NCBI GenBank assembly: GCA_028820215.1
Contig: JAPPKD010000096.1
Span: 1-26,632, forward strand
Source of the DNA: Spirochaetaceae bacterium
GTDB lineage: Bacteria > Spirochaetota > Spirochaetia > SZUA-6 > Bin103
Direction: 5' to 3'
DNA length: 26,632 nucleotides
The notes beneath the pieces were generated by a model that saw nothing but the letters and a program-made list of their open reading frames with translations, did not search any database and was not told the origin of the DNA. Below are positions 7,851 to 14,017 of the stretch, piece after piece. Numbering within the stretch: the first letter of the stretch is position 1; every line of letters begins with the position of its first letter. A program made the position numbers and the translations under genes.

Positions 7851-7873
7851 ACCGCCGCTTCGCGCGGCGGTTT
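7851..7873 (+). terminator. Probable intrinsic terminator after the importer genes
   Basis: ACCGCCGC (7851-7858), loop TTCGC and GCGGCGGT (7864-7871) form an eight-pair GC-rich stem ending in a short T run (TTT). It starts nine bases after the binding-protein stop. The T tract is short, so read-through into the hydrolase genes is likely. Confidence 0.5.
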
Positions 7874-7952
7874 CGTCATGGGACGCCCGGGCGGAGCCGG
7901 CACGGCCGGCTCCGCATCGGGCCTCTCCCGAATCTCCTTCACGGAACCGTTC

Positions 7953-9611
7953 ATGACTCTCATCACCGACCTTTCGATCGCGCAGCCGGCAGACCGGCTG
8001 ATCACCGACGACCCCACGACCTTCGGCCCGATCTCCAAGCCGAAACCCGGCGCGTGGCGCCTGATCGACTACGAGACCGAGCTGTTCGGCGGCCGGTTCC
8101 TGCAGGCATCCGACCGGCAGGCCGCCGTGCTGACGGTGCCGCTCGGATGCGACGGGTGGCACGCGGTGTCGATCGGGATCGCCGGCACCGGCGTCAAGCG
8201 GGGGCCGGCCTCGATCGAGGTGCGGCTTGAAGGCGACGAGCACTGGCAGTACCTGCGCGCCGAGGGGTGGATCGACTACGTGGAGGAGCCGTGGATCATC
8301 GCCGACCTGACCGGACGGTCGCTGCAGGTGCGCTTCCCGCAGCAGGTGCAGGGGCCGGTGCTGGCGCGCCTGTGTTCGGTACGGGCGGTTCCCGTCAGCG
8401 ACGAGCACGTGCGCGAGCTCCAGGACGATCCGCCGCGTCCGCTGGTGTTCTCGAACGACGGCAACATGTTCAACGGCGCCGAGCCGGGCACGGAGATCGT
8501 GGAGCAGGCGTTCCGCCGGTTCGCGGGCAGCCCGTGGACCATGGGCTGCTACGGCGTGGGCGGCGCCGACTGCGTCCACTACGACACCAAGGTGGGGAAC
8601 ATCATCGGCCAGGACGCCTGGGATTCCGAGGAGGGCTACCTGGGCAGCTACGACGTGGTCACCGCCATGATCGACATGGGGCTCGACCCCCTGCAGGTGG
8701 CGATCGACAGCGCGCACCGCCTGGGCCTGGGGATCGTCGCCTACCTGCGCGTGCAGCTCTGGATCTGCGAGCCTCCGCTGGACCAGCAGTTCCGCTCCTC
8801 TTTCTACGCCGCGCATCCCGAATACTGCTGCGTGGAGGCCGACGGGGTCGTCGACCACAGCAAGCTGAGCGTCGCCTTTCCCGAGGTGCGCGGGCAGCTC
8901 AACGGCATCATGCGCGAGTGCCTGGAGCGCGGCGCCGACGGGGTGTGCCTGTGCTTCGCGCGCGGCTTCCCGCTGGTGCGCTACGAGCAGCCGGTGCTGG
9001 ACCGCTACCGGGAGCGCTACGGCGGTGACGCGCGCGAGCTGGACGACCGCGACGAGCGGCTGCGTGCCGTGTGGGCGGAGATCACGACCGAGTGGATCCG
9101 GGAGATCCGCGAGCTGCTGGACGAGTTCGGGCCGTCGGAACGGTACGAGCGGCGCAGGCTGGCTCTGATCGCCGGCCCTGACATGGAGTGGTGCCTGGGG
9201 TTCGGGATCGACGTGGGCGCCTGGGGGCGGGCGGGACTGGTCGACGTCGTCGCGCCGTACCCGCGCGGCATCGAAAAGCGGGAGGACATCTGCGAACTGC
9301 TGACCGCAGGAGTGGGCGAGTACGCCCGGGCACTCGCAGGGACGGACGTGGAGCTGGTGCCGTCACTGGGCAGCTTCGCCGACCACGGGATGACGGTCCG
9401 GGAAGTGCGCACGCGCGCCGACGGCTGTTACCGGCAGGGCGCCACCGGCCTGAGCCGCTGGGACACCGATCCCTGGATGGTCCACCTGGGACTGGAGAGC
9501 GCCGTCGCTCAGCGGCTGTGGGTCGACCACTACATGCCGCCGGCCGCCAATGCCGTGGTGTCCACGGCCGGCCTGAACCGCCTCCGCTTCAACCCGCGCA
9601 TCGGCGTGTGA
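7953..9611 (+). CDS. Putative GH10-like TIM-barrel glycoside hydrolase, copy 1
   Basis: 552-aa protein. The N-terminal part (about 1-145) looks like a beta-rich accessory domain (VLTVPLGCDGWHAVSIGIAG, IEVRLEGDEHWQYL). It is followed by a barrel-like region resembling family-10-like putative glycosyl hydrolases: IDSAHRLGLGIVAYLRVQ, YAAHPEYCCVEADG, VAFPEVRGQLNGIMRECLER, GADGVCLCFARGFPLVRYEQ and ITTEWIREIRELLDEF. No signal peptide is seen, so it probably acts in the cytoplasm on imported substrate. The ATG at 7953 aligns with the GTG start of copy 2; upstream ribosome-binding bases are weak. It lies just downstream of the importer and four bases before copy 2. Enzyme class and substrate are inferred and the catalytic residues are not assigned. 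Confidence 0.75.
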   Translation: MTLITDLSIAQPADRLITDDPTTFGPISKPKPGAWRLIDYETELFGGRFLQASDRQAAVLTVPLGCDGWHAVSIGIAGTGVKRGPASIEVRLEGDEHWQYLRAEGWIDYVEEPWIIADLTGRSLQVRFPQQVQGPVLARLCSVRAVPVSDEHVRELQDDPPRPLVFSNDGNMFNGAEPGTEIVEQAFRRFAGSPWTMGCYGVGGADCVHYDTKVGNIIGQDAWDSEEGYLGSYDVVTAMIDMGLDPLQVAIDSAHRLGLGIVAYLRVQLWICEPPLDQQFRSSFYAAHPEYCCVEADGVVDHSKLSVAFPEVRGQLNGIMRECLERGADGVCLCFARGFPLVRYEQPVLDRYRERYGGDARELDDRDERLRAVWAEITTEWIREIRELLDEFGPSERYERRRLALIAGPDMEWCLGFGIDVGAWGRAGLVDVVAPYPRGIEKREDICELLTAGVGEYARALAGTDVELVPSLGSFADHGMTVREVRTRADGCYRQGATGLSRWDTDPWMVHLGLESAVAQRLWVDHYMPPAANAVVSTAGLNRLRFNPRIGV

Positions 9612-9615
9612 CCCC

Positions 9616-11265
9616 GTGACCCTCATCACCGACTTCTCGATCGCGCAGCCGGCGGACCGGCTGATCACCGACGACCGGACGACGTTCGGCCCGATCTCCA
9701 GGCCGAAGCCCGGCGCGTGGCGCCTGATCGACTACGAGACCGAACTGTTCGGCGGCCGGTTCCTGCAGGCATCCGACCGGCAGGCCGCCGTGCTGACGGT
9801 GCCGCTCGGATGCGACGGGTGGCACGCGGTGTCGATCGGGATCGCCGGCACCGGCGTCAAGCGGGGGCCGGCCTCGATCGAGGTGCGGCTTGAAGGCGAC
9901 GAGCACTGGCAGTACCTGCGCGCCGAGGGGTGGATCGACTACGTGGAGGAGCCGTGGATCATCGCTGACCTGACCGGCCGGTCGCTGCAGGTGCGCTTCC
10001 CGCGGCAGGTGCGGGGGCCGGTGCTGGCGCGCCTGTGCTCGGTGCGAGCCGTTCCCGTGCGCGACGAGCACGTGCGGGAGCTTGCGGCCGAGCGGCCGCG
10101 GCCGCCGATGTTCATCCACGACAGCGCCGTCGCCGAGCCGGGCGCCGAGGCCATCGAACGGCTGTTCCGGCCGTATGCCGGTAGCGCGTGGACGGCGGGC
10201 TGCTACGGCGTGTGCGGCGCCGACTGCGTCGACTACCCCACCGAGGTCGGGAACATCAACGGCCAGGACGCCTGGGATGCCGAGGAGGGCTACCTGGGCA
10301 GCTACGACGTGATCACCCGGATGATGGCGATGGGGCTCGACCCCTTGCAGGTGGCGATCGACAGCGCGCACGGAGCGGGGCTGGCGCTGATCGTCTACCT
10401 GCGCGTGCAGCTCTGGACCTGCGAGCCGCCGCTGGACCACCAGTTCCGTTCCCGCTTCTACGCCGCGCACCCGGAGTACTGCTGCGTTGAGGCCGACGGG
10501 GTCGCCGACCACAGCAAGCTGAGCGTGGCGTTTCCTGAGGTGCGCGGGCAGCTCAACGGCATCATGCGCGAGTGCCTGGAGCGCGGCGCCGACGGGGTGT
10601 GCCTGTGCTTCGCGCGCGGCTTCCCGCTGGTGCGCTACGAGCAGCCGGTGCTGGACCGCTACCGGGAGCGCTACGGCGGCGACGCGCGCGAGCTGGACGA
10701 CAGCGACGAGCGGCTGCGTGCCGTCTGGGCGGAGATCACGACCGAGTGGATCCGTGAGATCCGCGAGCTGCTGGACGAGTTCGGCCCGTCGGAGCGGTAC
10801 GAGCGGCGCAAGCTGGCGCTGATCGCGGGCCCGGACATGGAGTGGTGCCTGGGCTACGGGATCGACGTGGGCGCCTGGGGAAGGGCGGGGCTGGTCGACG
10901 TCGTCGCGCCGTACCCGCGCGGCATCGAGCGGCGGGAGGACGTCGGTGAGCTCCTGGTCGACGGAGTGGGGCAGTACGGGAAGGCGCTGGAAGGGATGGA
11001 CGTGGAACTGGTTCCGTCAATTGGCAGCTTCGCCGACCACGCGATGACGGTCCGGGAGGTGCGCACACGCGCCGACGGCTGCTACCGCCAGGGCGCCACC
11101 GGCCTGAGCCGCTGGGACACCGACCACTGGATGATCCACCTGGGGCTGGAGAGCGCCGCAGCGCAGCGGCTGTGGGTCGATCACTACATGCCGCCCGCCG
11201 CCAACATCGTGGTCTCCACCGCCGGCCTCAACCGGGTCCGCTTCAATCCCCGCATCGGCGTCTGA
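9616..11265 (+). CDS. Putative GH10-like TIM-barrel glycoside hydrolase, copy 2
   Basis: 549-aa tandem paralogue of the preceding gene with the same domain order, beginning with GTG four bases after the previous stop. The two proteins are nearly identical over the N-terminal 145 residues and over the barrel's second half. The block at about 150-215 is clearly different (for example FIHDSAVAEPGAEAIERLF against FSNDGNMFNGAEPGTEIVEQ). At the DNA level, 9700-10060 repeats 8041-8400 with only a few substitutions. The differing block is the most likely place for altered substrate choice or for a partner contact. Sharing of the flanks indicates recent duplication or gene conversion. No signal peptide is seen. 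Function is as uncertain as for copy 1. Confidence 0.75.
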   Translation: MTLITDFSIAQPADRLITDDRTTFGPISRPKPGAWRLIDYETELFGGRFLQASDRQAAVLTVPLGCDGWHAVSIGIAGTGVKRGPASIEVRLEGDEHWQYLRAEGWIDYVEEPWIIADLTGRSLQVRFPRQVRGPVLARLCSVRAVPVRDEHVRELAAERPRPPMFIHDSAVAEPGAEAIERLFRPYAGSAWTAGCYGVCGADCVDYPTEVGNINGQDAWDAEEGYLGSYDVITRMMAMGLDPLQVAIDSAHGAGLALIVYLRVQLWTCEPPLDHQFRSRFYAAHPEYCCVEADGVADHSKLSVAFPEVRGQLNGIMRECLERGADGVCLCFARGFPLVRYEQPVLDRYRERYGGDARELDDSDERLRAVWAEITTEWIREIRELLDEFGPSERYERRKLALIAGPDMEWCLGYGIDVGAWGRAGLVDVVAPYPRGIERREDVGELLVDGVGQYGKALEGMDVELVPSIGSFADHAMTVREVRTRADGCYRQGATGLSRWDTDHWMIHLGLESAAAQRLWVDHYMPPAANIVVSTAGLNRVRFNPRIGV

Positions 11266-11314
11266 CCGACCGGGCGGGCCGCGGGCGGGCCTTCGTAGGG
11301 TGACAGAGCGGTGC

Positions 11315-11343
11315 TTGATAGAAAATCGCAAAAATGATATAGC
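11315..11343 (+). promoter_or_regulatory. Promoter of the HigA-like gene
   Basis: TTGATA (11315-11320) and TATAGC (11338-11343) are 17 bases apart in a conspicuously A/T-rich pocket. Transcription would begin near 11350, only a few bases before the ATG at 11354. That gives an almost leaderless mRNA and argues against the longer ORF starting at 11300. Confidence 0.5.
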
Positions 11344-11353
11344 TAGGTCCCGC

Positions 11354-11674
11354 ATGGCGCGGACTGTCGAAGCAGGAGAATCCGGGAGCAACGTAGATCG
11401 GCTGCACACGAAGTGGAGCAGCGATCCTGAGTACCGGAACGCTTATGACGAACTTGGCCCGGAGTTTGAGATTGCCCGTGCAGTGATTCTGGCTCGCAAG
11501 GGCGCAGGCCTCACGCAGGAACAGCTCGCCAAGCGGATGAACACGACGCAGTCGGTCATTGCGCGTCTGGAAGGCGGGCGCACTTCTCCATCCACGACGA
11601 CGCTGATGCGGTTCGCAAAGGCTACCGGTACACGCCTGAGGATCAGCTTTGAGGCTACCGGCGACGCGGTCTGA
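11354..11674 (+). CDS. HigA-like XRE antitoxin/regulator (orphan)
   Basis: 106-aa helix-turn-helix protein. DPEYRNAYDELGPEFEIARA followed by GAGLTQEQLAKRMNTTQSVI and RLEGGRTSPSTTTLMRFAKA is the pattern of HigA-type antitoxins that normally follow a RelE/HigB toxin gene. No toxin ORF lies upstream: only 88 bases separate it from the hydrolase stop, and its own promoter occupies part of that gap. Nor does a partner follow it; the next genes are the hipBST-like set. The start at 11354 is chosen because the promoter lies between 11300 and 11354. It may regulate itself or the adjacent operator region as a stand-alone repressor. Confidence 0.82.
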   Translation: MARTVEAGESGSNVDRLHTKWSSDPEYRNAYDELGPEFEIARAVILARKGAGLTQEQLAKRMNTTQSVIARLEGGRTSPSTTTLMRFAKATGTRLRISFEATGDAV

Positions 11675-11738
11675 CAGGTCAGGCGTGCACTCGATAGCGG
11701 ATTCATGATCGAACCGCTGGTCGAATCCCTCTCGATTG

Positions 11739-11750
11739 CCGCCATAGCGG
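11739..11750. promoter_or_regulatory. HipB-type operator site O1
   Basis: CCGCCATAGCGG is an imperfect palindrome and the exact reverse complement of site O2. It is the most distal of three sites in the 218-base gap before hipB. Confidence 0.6.
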
Positions 11751-11800
11751 TAGTCTAGGTCGGTATCGACAGAAATCTGCCTTGTTTCTGATCGATAATG

Positions 11801-11812
11801 CCGCTATGGCGG
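11801..11812. promoter_or_regulatory. HipB-type operator site O2
   Basis: CCGCTATGGCGG, with outer symmetry extending to AAT...ATT. Its centre is 62 bases from O1 and 61 bases from O3, about six helical turns each. It overlaps a possible -10 (TATGGC, 11805-11810) 17 bases after TTGTTT (11782-11787). Confidence 0.65.
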
Positions 11813-11831
11813 TGATTTTCGCATAGATCGC

Positions 11832-11860
11832 TTGACGACGTGGGATTAAGGCAGGAACAT
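11832..11860 (+). promoter_or_regulatory. Candidate hipB promoter
   Basis: TTGACG (11832-11837), a 17-base spacer and a weak GAACAT (11855-11860) lie between operators O2 and O3. Transcription would start inside or just after O3, about 20 bases before the hipB ATG. Binding at O3 would therefore block it. The -10 is poor. Confidence 0.33.
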
Positions 11861-11861
11861 G

Positions 11862-11873
11862 CCGCTATGTCGG
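11862..11873. promoter_or_regulatory. HipB-type operator site O3
   Basis: CCGCTATGTCGG is one base different from O2 and lies 19 bases before the hipB ATG. With O1 and O2 it gives a consensus CCGCYATRGCGG at near-constant spacing. Confidence 0.6.
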
Positions 11874-11892
11874 TAAGACAGGGTCTGCAAAC

Positions 11893-12168
11893 ATGAAGAT
11901 CCTCACTGCTCAGTCGCTTGGCGACGTGTTGAGGTACCACCGTCGGCGCAGCGGACTGAGCCAGCATGCACTGGCCGACCTTGCGGGCATCGGCAAGACC
12001 TCGGTCTTCGACATCGAGAAAGGGAAGCCCACGGTACGCCTGGCGACGCTGATGGCGGTCCTGCGCGTCCTCAACGTCGATCTGCTGCTGGATGGACCGC
12101 TGATGGCGGAATGCCGTGCCGTGCTGCACGCCGAGCGCCGGAACGCGGTCGAGGAGAACGAACCGTGA
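11893..12168 (+). CDS. hipB: HipB-like XRE antitoxin, first gene of split-HipA module
   Basis: 91-aa protein with one helix-turn-helix: LGDVLRYHRRRSGLSQHALA followed by AGIGKTSVFDIEKGKPTVRL and TLMAVLRVLNVDLLLDGPL, the HipB fold. HipB dimers bind operator palindromes upstream of their own operon and hold the kinase; three matching palindromes lie in the preceding 155 bases. A short C-terminal tail (AECRAVLHAERRNAVEENEP) follows the DNA-binding domain. Its stop overlaps the start of the next gene (GTGA). The ribosome-binding site is modest (AGGG, 11 bases upstream). The call rests on its position before two HipA pieces as well as on sequence. Confidence 0.88.
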   Translation: MKILTAQSLGDVLRYHRRRSGLSQHALADLAGIGKTSVFDIEKGKPTVRLATLMAVLRVLNVDLLLDGPLMAECRAVLHAERRNAVEENEP

Positions 12169-12476
12169 GGAGTGCCGCGGTCCACGTGATGGGCGCGCCG
12201 GCCGGAGTCCTCGAGGAGCGCGAGCCGGGGCGGTTCGTGTTCCGGTACCTGGATGCCTACGACGGCCCACCTGTCTCGCTCACCATGCCGGTTGCGAGGC
12301 AGGAGCACTCGTTCGACCGGTTTCCCCCGTTCTTCGAGGGGTTGCTGCCGGAGGGCGAGATGCTGGAGGGACTGCTGCGCCAGCGCAAGCTCGATCGCGA
12401 CGACCTGTTCGCGCAACTCCTGGCGGTGGGCGAGGAGGTGGTCGGGGCGGTAACCGTGGTCGAGGATACGGCTTGA
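12165..12476 (+). CDS. hipS: HipS-like protein: HipA N-terminal subdomain as a separate gene
   Basis: 103-aa protein equal to the N-terminal subdomain of HipA kinases. The diagnostic block is FDRFPPFFEGLLPEGEMLEG (about 50-69), followed by DDLFAQLLAVGEEVVGAVTV. It begins with GTG overlapping the hipB stop (GTGA) and ends with a TGA that overlaps the TTG start of the kinase gene (TTGA). In the characterised HipBST system of enteropathogenic E. coli the small HipS is the protein that neutralises the kinase HipT, while HipB augments this and binds DNA. The same gene order and sizes here suggest the same roles. The alternative, a HipA gene broken by a frameshift, is less likely because both overlaps give tidy start/stop pairs. 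Confidence 0.8.
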   Translation: MRSAAVHVMGAPAGVLEEREPGRFVFRYLDAYDGPPVSLTMPVARQEHSFDRFPPFFEGLLPEGEMLEGLLRQRKLDRDDLFAQLLAVGEEVVGAVTVVEDTA

Positions 12477-13426
12477 ACCGCTGCCCCATCACCTACGCGC
12501 CGTGCGGCGACGACCGGTACTCCCGCGCGGGGCTGCGCTCGCTGTCGCCCAATCTGAAGTCCCTGCACGACTTTCCCTACGCCGCCGAACGGCAGCGGCA
12601 GGAGGCGGTCATCCGCGCCGGCAGGATGTCGATCCAGGGAGTGCAGCCGAAGCTGAGCGTACGCCTCCACGCCACGGCGGGCATGTTCCGGATCGTCGAT
12701 CGGGGCGGACGGTACGTCCTCAAGCCGCAGCACCACGTGTACCCGAGCCTGCCGGAGAACGAGGGCCTGACCATGCACCTGGCAGGACTGTGCGGGATCG
12801 AGGTGCCGGTGAGCGGGATGGTGCGCTGTGCCGACGGAACCTGGTCGTACTTCGTTCGCCGCTTCGACCGCGCCGGGCACAACCGCCAGGTCCCGGTCGA
12901 GGACTTCGCGCAGCTTGCCGGCCGGGACCGCGACACGAAGTACGACTTCAGCATGGAGCGGCTGGTGGATCTGCTCGATGCCCATTGCACGTTCCCGGCG
13001 ATCGAGAAAGTGAAGCTGCTGAAGCGTAGCCTCTTCAACTTCCTGGTAGGGAACGAGGACATGCACCTCAAGAACCACTCGCTGATCACCAGGCAGGGAA
13101 AGGTCGAGCTCGCCCCTGCGTACGACTTCCTCAGCTCCACGGTCGCCTATCTGGCTCTCGGCAAGCGACCCGACACGATCATGGAGACCGCTCTGCCTCT
13201 GGGAGGCAAACAGCGAGGCCTGACCCGCAGGTCATGGACTGCCTACTTCGGCAAGGAGCGCCTGGGGCTTCCCGACAAGGTGATCGGCAGCGTCCAGGCG
13301 GAGCTGGCGGAGGCCGCTCCGGCGTGGCGGCGGCGTATAGGCCACTCCCTCCTTCCGCCGGAGCACCGGGAGCTCTATCTCGCGCTGCTCAGCGAACGCC
13401 TGGCGGTCCTTGACCTGAACGGATGA
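12473..13426 (+). CDS. hipT: HipT-like serine/threonine kinase toxin (HipA C-terminal part)
   Basis: 317-aa protein kinase of the HipA family lacking the N-terminal subdomain. Visible landmarks are the Gly-rich loop SIQGVQPK (53-60), the ATP-binding Lys in YVLKP (84), the Glu-containing LPENEGLTMHLAG, the catalytic loop GNEDMHLKN with Asp196 and Asn201, and the metal-binding LAPAYDF with Asp218. All catalytic residues appear intact, so the kinase should be active. HipA phosphorylates glutamyl-tRNA synthetase, and characterised HipT targets tryptophanyl-tRNA synthetase; the target here is unknown. The second loop Ser known from characterised HipT is replaced by Gln (SIQ). The start is a TTG at 12473 overlapping the HipS stop, with GAGGA a few bases upstream. 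A longer reading from 12116 runs out of frame through hipB and hipS and is not real. Confidence 0.85.
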   Translation: MNRCPITYAPCGDDRYSRAGLRSLSPNLKSLHDFPYAAERQRQEAVIRAGRMSIQGVQPKLSVRLHATAGMFRIVDRGGRYVLKPQHHVYPSLPENEGLTMHLAGLCGIEVPVSGMVRCADGTWSYFVRRFDRAGHNRQVPVEDFAQLAGRDRDTKYDFSMERLVDLLDAHCTFPAIEKVKLLKRSLFNFLVGNEDMHLKNHSLITRQGKVELAPAYDFLSSTVAYLALGKRPDTIMETALPLGGKQRGLTRRSWTAYFGKERLGLPDKVIGSVQAELAEAAPAWRRRIGHSLLPPEHRELYLALLSERLAVLDLNG

Positions 13427-13475
13427 GCGGTCCCTCCCGCCAGTCGCCGTACACGTCCGAGTAGACGTGCCCCCA

Positions 13476-13967
13476 ATGAGCCGGCTTGGTCTCTCGATCC
13501 ATGAGCTGACGCCGGGGCATCGTGACTGGAACGATTACGTCGACGTGATCGAGGGCGAAGGTCAGGGACGATGGGCATTCGCCGCGCAGTTCGAGCCGTT
13601 TCCGCACCACTACGTTGTGGCAAGACAGGAAAGCGACATCGTCGGCTTCATCATGTATGTCGTCTGGGACATCGGTCCCCATGATCGCAATCATCCACCT
13701 CTTTCGGTCGACGGACAGACGCTCACGGAAACGAAGATCGTCGCCTTCGGAGTGAAGCAGGCGTATCGCCGCCAGGGCATTGGCAGGGCGCTCCAGGAGC
13801 ACGTGATTCGCCGAGCCAGGGAGCTCGGCTGCTACCAGGTGCGCTCGGTGAGCGACGCCGACCACCCCGCGAACCGGCAGCTCAAGCTGGCCATGGGGTT
13901 CGGCGTGGAGCCGATGGAGCGCGACAAGCCGACGCTGGCGTTCATCATGCCCCTCAGACCCCGGTAG
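13476..13967 (+). CDS. GNAT-family N-acetyltransferase
   Basis: 163-aa acyl-CoA-dependent acetyltransferase. The GNAT core is visible: TKIVAFGVKQAYRRQGIGRA (motif A, with the pyrophosphate-binding RRQGIG) followed by LQEHVIRRARELGCYQVRSV and a C-terminal strand, MGFGVEPMERDKPTLAFI. The start is uncertain: the ATG at 13476 is reported, and a GTG at 13467 would add three residues. Neither has a strong ribosome-binding site. The gene lies 49 bases after the HipT stop on the same strand. It may be co-transcribed with that module, but nothing shows a functional link. The substrate is unknown. Confidence 0.85.
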   Translation: MSRLGLSIHELTPGHRDWNDYVDVIEGEGQGRWAFAAQFEPFPHHYVVARQESDIVGFIMYVVWDIGPHDRNHPPLSVDGQTLTETKIVAFGVKQAYRRQGIGRALQEHVIRRARELGCYQVRSVSDADHPANRQLKLAMGFGVEPMERDKPTLAFIMPLRPR

Positions 13968-14000
13968 CGGAGCGCTCGTACCGCGTCACGGCGATCGTCG

Positions 14001-14006
14001 TATGAT
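14001..14006 (+). promoter_or_regulatory. Candidate -10 element before the propeller gene
   Basis: TATGAT lies 11 bases before the ATG at 14018, so transcription would begin a few bases before the start codon. No convincing -35 is seen. Confidence 0.27.
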
Positions 14007-14017
14007 GCGGGGCAATC

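Noticed and set aside
7953..11265. Long direct repeat as a mobile element or CRISPR-like structure
   Set aside because: The repeat is the tandem hydrolase gene pair. There is no transposase, terminal inverted repeat or short regular spacer.
11266..11300. GC-rich repeats as a terminator after the second hydrolase
   Set aside because: The GGGCGGGC runs are direct repeats rather than complementary arms, and no T tract follows.
11300..11353. Longer N-terminus for the HigA-like protein from a GTG at 11300
   Set aside because: The extension contains the promoter TTGATA/TATAGC and no ribosome-binding site. The antitoxin-family alignment begins after 11354.
12465..12480. Programmed frameshift producing a fused HipS-HipT
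   Set aside because: No slippery sequence is visible, and the stop/start overlap with a nearby GAGGA explains separate translation, as in known HipBST operons.
12116..13426. 436-aa reading that would give the HipA kinase a longer N-terminus
   Set aside because: The first 119 codons run out of frame through hipB and hipS. The TTG at 12473 overlapping the HipS stop is the natural start.
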